DNA of 64,000 nucleotides from Arenicola marina (lineage: Eukaryota > Annelida > Polychaeta > Arenicolidae): positions 21,057,123 to 21,121,122 of the forward strand of contig OZ025263.1 of NCBI GenBank assembly GCA_964019135.1, in the 5' to 3' direction. The position numbers and the translations under genes were made by a program. The notes under the pieces are model-generated. The model ran no database searches and was not told where the DNA came from. It saw only the letters and a list, made by a program, of their open reading frames with translations. This document shows, in pieces, positions 58,620-64,000 of this stretch. Numbering within the stretch: the stretch's first letter is position 1; every line of letters begins with the position of its first letter.

Positions 58620-60595
58620 AAGTATTTCAGTTAAAGAAGTGGAGGAGTTTATCTTAAACCTGAAAAATAACAAATCACCAGGCATTGATGGGCTCAGAAA
58701 TGAGATGCTTAAATGTTCTGTAAATATAGTCACACCTTATCTAACCAACATATTTAATGTTAGACCAGGGTAGGTTTCCATCGCTATGGAAGCAAGCGAT
58801 CCTTACCCCTATTCATAAGAAAGGCAGTAAGTCTGATGTTGGCAACTATAGCGGTATTGCATTGCTGCCAGTAATAGGGAAAGTACTTACTGGTATCTTA
58901 AACAATAGATTATATAAATGGGCGGAGGAGTCAAAGTTGTTGTATGATGAACAAGCTGGTTTCAGAAGACAGCGAAGTACTGTGGATCATATCTTCTCAT
59001 TGTATAGATTAGCACAGAAATACCTACGTAGATCACGGGGGAGGTTTTATTGTCTATTCGTCGGTTTTCCTCTTTCACAGATTGATCAAATCGGGCGTTC
59101 ATGGTAATTTTCTTAATGTAATGCAGTCTATGTATGAAAATCTAGAATCTTGTGTTCAAACTCCGGAAGGGTTAACAGAATCTTTTAACTGCAAAACTGG
59201 TCCCCGGCAAGGTTGCATGATAAGCCCTTTGTTATTTATTGTATACCTTAACCAATTTATTGACTTGTGCAAGAGTAAAGGTTGCCAAGGTGTGTTTTTA
59301 GATGAAAACTTTCCTAATGTGTGTCTTATGTTGTATGCGGATGACCTGATACCTTGCTCGGATCTTGTAGGACGACCCCAGCGTCAGATGAACTTGTAAA
59401 ATTGCAGGAATGAATGTTAACTGTGACAAAACTAAAATAATTGTGTTTGGGAATGGCGGTGTCATACGTAATGATGAAAAGTGGTTCTTTAATGGTACAA
59501 GAATTGAAATTGCAACTTATTACAAGTATTTGGGTCTGATTTTTAGCTCAAGACTGAAGTGGACGAAGGGAATAGAAACCCTGTCCCTTCAAGCCCAAAA
59601 AGTGGTTAATATAATTAAACAAATCGTATATAAATGTGATGGGGTTTCTCCAAAGATGGCATTTAGCATGTTTGACAACATGGTCCTGCCAATCCTCACG
59701 TATGCAGCTGAAGTTTGGGGGTATAACATTTATGACAATATCTAAAGAGTACCAATAAAATACTGCAAATTTATCCTTGGTGTATCCAGCAGTACAAGTT
59801 ATGTCGCTGTCTTAGGAGAATGCGGACGTAAACCGCTGTATATTCACCATTTTGTAAAGTGTGTTAAATACTGGTTGCAACTCGTACGGACAACAGTAGA
59901 CTCCCAAAGTGTTTATAATATGCTTTTTTGTCAAGACGAACATGGCAAGCGTAACTGGGTATCAGAAGTGAGGCTGCTATTGTCTAGATATGGATTTGGT
60001 GATGCATTTATATATCAGGGAGTTAATGATATAGATTTATTTATGAGTGCCTTTTCACAACGCCTATCAGATTGTGCAAACCAAGAATGGGTCAGTAGTA
60101 TTAAGGAAAATTTAAAGCTAAGGTCATACTCTGCTTATAGGACACTTTTAGAATATGAAACTACCTATATGTTATTACTATTAGAAAATATTTGGTTGCC
60201 TTAAGTAAATATAGATGTTCAGATCATGACTTAGCAATTGAAGTTGGAAGACGCACAGGAATCCCAGTACACCTAAGAATTTGTCATTTTTGTTCACTTG
60301 ATGAAGAAGAAGCTGTAGAAAACGAATTGCATTTGATCTGTGAATGCCCAAAATACCAGGAGCTTAGAAGTCGATACCTTCCCAATGTTTACGCGACGAA
60401 GTCATATTTCGTAAATCTAAAGAAAACAAAAAAGCAAGATCCTCTCCATAAATTAAGTTGTTATATATACCATGCTCTAATTCTGCGACGTGAACTTTGC
60501 GTGACTGATGTAGATATTTAACTCGTCATTGTTCTTTTTGTTTTGTACCTTGGGCCTGAGGCCATTTGGTTATAAATAAACTAAACCATGAAAGC
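58620..60595 (+). mobile_element. 5'-truncated, decayed LINE (reverse transcriptase to 3' end)
   Basis: Frames in order: LKNNKSPGIDGLRNEMLK, a 116-codon piece with LTPIHKKGSKSDVGNYSGIA and DEQAGFRRQRSTVDHIF, a 105-codon piece with GPRQGCMISPLLFIVYLNQF and LYADDL, then CDKTKIIVFGNGG and WLQL...; C-terminal CHFCSLDEEEAVENELHLIC motif. Frameshifts separate the pieces. It ends GGTTATAAATAAACTAAAC. RT of the general CR1/I/RTE type; clade not assigned. Confidence 0.88.
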
Positions 60596-60859
60596 CATTG
60601 GAAACGCTCACTTTCAAGTTTTAATGACGTCTGTGCGATATTTAACTTTATCAGATTTCACATTTGGTAGCATAGGCTATTGCGTTTAATTATCAAATAA
60701 CAGGAGAGAATGCTGACCAGAGAAACCCCCGAAAGGACCTAAAGAATTGTTTTAATGTACAGTTAGCACCTTAAAATGATGCCTGTTATAAATAATTTTT
60801 AGTTACTGTACGCCATAGTTAAATTAACTTGTAGAGATGAAAACTAGATACCTTAAAAA

Positions 60860-61770
60860 GAGCGCTTGTAACGTGGCAGCTCTAGGAGAATGCCGCCGTA
60901 GATTGCCACGAGTGAAATATCATTTAAGGTATATTCAAATATTGGTTAAAATTCTGCAGTAAGTCACAGGAGATAATTAGCTCGAAAAAGTGATGTGTTA
61001 CTAGAACTGGATATGTTTTTTCTTATTATGCCCACAAGGGAAAAGTTCTGTAGTCTCATTTCAACAGAACATGTAGAGATTCTGAGAAGTTGTTAATATG
61101 TTACAATGTCTGCCGATGCATGCATAAATCAGCATCATATATATATATAAGTCGTTAACAAATTTGTACTATGGGCCCTTGGTCCGTTGACGTGCAATAC
61201 GTGTTAAATTATATTGCTGGTAGAAGAAACTGGCTGACAGAAGTAAGTAAAACCTGCTTAATCAGTGTATGGATTCCGCGATGCAAAGTAATCACAAGGA
61301 GTTGGAGATGATAAGGAACTTGCGTTTATGTCCAAAGAGAGCCTTGAAGATTATGACCAACGTTGGCATAGCGATGTTACTAGTTCAACTAAGCTAAGAA
61401 TATTTATGCAACTGAAAGCATGTTATGGCATGTTATCAGAGTACCTTAACCATATATCCAGTAGTAACCAGCGAATAGCTATGGCCCGAATTCGATGCTA
61501 CAGCCATACACTAAGTATAGAAACCGGACGTTGGTTAAGTATTCCACGAGACAGAATCTGTCAAGTGAGTAACTCAGGGGATATAGAAACCGTTGAGCAC
61601 TCTGATTAAATGTAAATAAAGTATATATTATAGCATATTTTGGACTGCAATGTTATTGCGGGGAGGGACATTTTTAAACTACTAAGTAGTAAATATGTAA
61701 GTATTCTTTGGGATATTAGTTATTATATATTTTTGGCTGAGCAAAAGAGAAGTAAAATGTTCTTAGATAT
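60860..61770 (+). mobile_element. Related LINE 3' end, more decayed
   Basis: AALGECRRRLPRVKYHLRYI parallels AVLGECGRKPLYIHHFVKC of the previous element; 61328-61609 encodes ARIRCYSHTLSIETGRWLSI, parallel to SKYRCSDHDLAIEVGRRTGI. Same order, lower similarity, so another member of the same or a sister family inserted next to it. Confidence 0.75.
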
Positions 61771-64000
61771 TTGAGACACACCATAACGTGTTAACATAAT
61801 TGCAACAGTAAGTTGTAAGGGATAGAAGCCTTAAATCACTATTTGTTTGAATTGTTTTACATATGGCTATATTTATGGACCGTTCTGACGAACATATATA
61901 TATATTGGATCTGAAGAGCAATGAAAGTGTGTCCAGCAAAAGCTAACGGTATGGGTAATCCCATTTCAACAGCGTGCTTTTTGTTGGCTGGCTTTTATGT
62001 CCGAGGAGGCCGTATCCGCCTTTCAAATTCGTTGCGGACCTTGCGTATAAAGGGGCTGCAGGTGAGTGGGATGGTGAGGGGGTCGGGTTTCCGTCCTTGT
62101 ACATTGTATCAGGGTTAGTTTTTAGTCTGTGAGAGTGGGCGGAATCGGGGTAGATTATGTGTTTATATCTCTTCGTCCCTGGGCGGGATGGGGTAAGTGG
62201 GTAGGTGGAAAACAGGGGGAGTTTCCGGGAGGTTCTTTGCCCTTTGGTTTGCGTAAGGGGGGGGGGGGCGGTGTGGCACTCTCTGCCTTCGACTCACTCC
62301 GCTAGGGCTCCATTATATCTCGGTTGTCTGTTGCCTAAGTCTTCAATGCATTTTCACACTCGCTCGCCAGGGCGGCGCTGCGCAAATTGATAGGGAAAAT
62401 GCGTCGCGCATTTCTACAAATTAGTGCTGGGACCCAGCCTAAGCCTAATAACACCTGAAATCAGGTGATGAAAAGAAACAGTTCTGTAACAATCATAACT
62501 TTTTCGAAAGGGTACAAGATGTTTTTTGCTGTATTAAATGCACAAAGCTCGTTCTTTTTATGTTTTATTCTTGAAAACTACATTGTTTCAAAAAAATTTC
62601 AGCTGATTTGACCGTTTTTTAAGAATTTTGAAATTTGCCCCCGACCGACAGCAGCGGTGAAAGCTAGCTTGCGTAGCGCCACCGAGCGGGTAGCTTGGCG
62701 GGGTGGAGGCAGGTAGAAGGGATGAGGGCTTTCTCTGTGCACCTATAATTAAGCAATTAACAGGCATGCCGGCAAAGCATGGTGTCCCGTTAGCAATAAT
62801 CCATGTGAAATCTCCATTACTCTAATTACATTCATTAAAGGTCGCTTACCATCAGTACGTTTGTATCCGATGACAACTTACGTTCTGGTGCAATGCATGG
62901 GCGAGGCTGAATTCAGATTAAAAAAACATTATGCCTCGTTTAAAACCCTATACTTGCTAGATTATTGTTTTGCAAATACAAACACAAATATCCCGTAGTC
63001 ATTATATCTTCGAAATGCTCTGGGAAGGCATATAGTTACAACGAACAGCTGTAACTGTGTTGGTGGATCCAGCTGTGACGGAAGGTAGGAGAGATAACAG
63101 CTGAATACCCCACACTGGTGGATCCAGCTGTGCACCGTAGGGGGGAGGGTTAACGACTAAACGTTCTGTTAAGGTTCTGTCTCTGCCTTCGATCACCACG
63201 TTTTGTGACGGCCAGGCCGCTCCACCTGTCGACTTCGAGACTACCTTGAATACCCCCCCTCCCCCCCCCCCCCCTCCCCCGTCACCAAAACCACGTGGGT
63301 GTCAGCTATCCAGCGACCATTAGCAATCTGGGATGGTGTCTCTGATCGCGCACGTCACGCTGTTAGAGGGGAGTTGAGTCCGTGATGAATGCCATTCACG
63401 GCAAAGGAATTCACGGCAGGGAACCTCAGAAGAGACGGAAATAGGCTGTGAGACGTCTGAACTGGTTAATATGATAGGAAAGTTAAGATGTAAGTAAATC
63501 TGATGGATACTGATGCTGCTAGATTATCACTTTGGGAACGACCTTTCCTTTTGTCCATCCACCGTGGTGCATAGAATATTGCATAGGGGTGTACATTTAA
63601 ATCTAATCGCGATTCGTTTCGGCCGACTGACAACGAGAACAAACTTAAGACAACTCGCTCCCATCAATGTCGAGCAGCGCGGCATTTTGTCGGAGCAAGT
63701 GACGTATATTGTGACCCTTCATGTGGAGCCGTCTTGCGTTATAACTGGAAGTTATCTCGCGGAGGGAATATTCACAGTAGAGGTAGCCTGCAGGTGAAAC
63801 GGGTGAGGCGAGAGACGAGGGCCGCGATTTGCGGATGAATTGCGGCACTTTCGAGTCGCGCATAGTATATTAGTGTTTCATGGAAAAAAGGATCCAAACA
63901 TAATGATATATCTCCGACAACGATTGTCTATGTAAAAAAACTATGCCTGACAGTCCTCTCCAAATTGTATTGTGAACTACAGACAGGACGGAAAATTCTG
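61771..64000. other. No gene recognised
   Basis: Mixed unique-looking sequence with homopolymer runs (G near 62260, C near 63255). A possible plus-strand donor CTGCAG|GTGAGT at about 62058 was not supported by a recognisable exon. Confidence 0.4.

Noticed and set aside
61921-62118. Possible plus-strand exon ending CTGCAG|GTGAGT
   Set aside because: The donor looks good but the encoded peptide matches nothing and no acceptor or partner exon was found.

Overview
The window is eukaryotic, intron-rich and repeat-dense. It fits an invertebrate deuterostome genome, and I favour amphioxus (Branchiostoma) at moderate confidence. The reasons are two animal genes, both on the minus strand, and many minisatellites whose units start or end at exon/intron borders; I recall such arrays being described in amphioxus but cannot verify it here.

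Genes. Bases 425-10821 hold ten consecutive coding exons of an M18 aspartyl aminopeptidase (DNPEP). The first exon and the C-terminal exons are missing from the reading or lie off the left edge. Bases 23149-52735 hold fifteen consecutive exons, including the last one with its stop codon, of a GABA-B-receptor-like class C GPCR: part of the venus-flytrap ligand domain, seven membrane segments and a 70-residue tail region. Within each gene all exon phases join without a break, so the splice models are well supported.

Main observation. Six of these genes' 5' splice sites lie inside tandem arrays whose unit is 'end of exon + GT donor + start of intron' (1-451, 2898-3470, 7562-8560, 23790-24425, 28990-33590, 52175-52612). 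Three further donors are present in exactly two tandem copies (9693-9803, about 6480-6935, 27296-27554), which look like first steps of the same process. One array covers a 3' splice site (3998-5070), one begins at a stop codon (22815-23157), and a pyrimidine hexamer array runs up to another 3' splice site (35767-37230). In total 9 of 24 donors are duplicated across the junction. This looks like a recurrent process tied to gene-signal sequences rather than scattered satellites.

Mobile elements. 15381-20589 is a complete Ty3/gypsy-type LTR retrotransposon (minus strand, 211-bp LTRs, 5-bp target duplication ATAAG) with two frame breaks. 40440-51012 is an L1/Tx1-like LINE inserted in an older intronic repeat; it has itself received a MITE with long terminal inverted repeats (40816-41170) and a gag-only LTR retrotransposon (41976-46103) whose LTRs differ at one position in 262. 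58620-60595 and 60860-61770 are two related, decayed LINE 3' ends. MITEs, a fold-back element and tRNA-derived SINEs fill other introns and flanks.

The right end (53-64 kb) has no exon I can identify. It contains two more minisatellites (54920-56510, 57185-57917), LINE debris and homopolymer-rich DNA. Many long open frames in the window are artefacts of tandem repeats.
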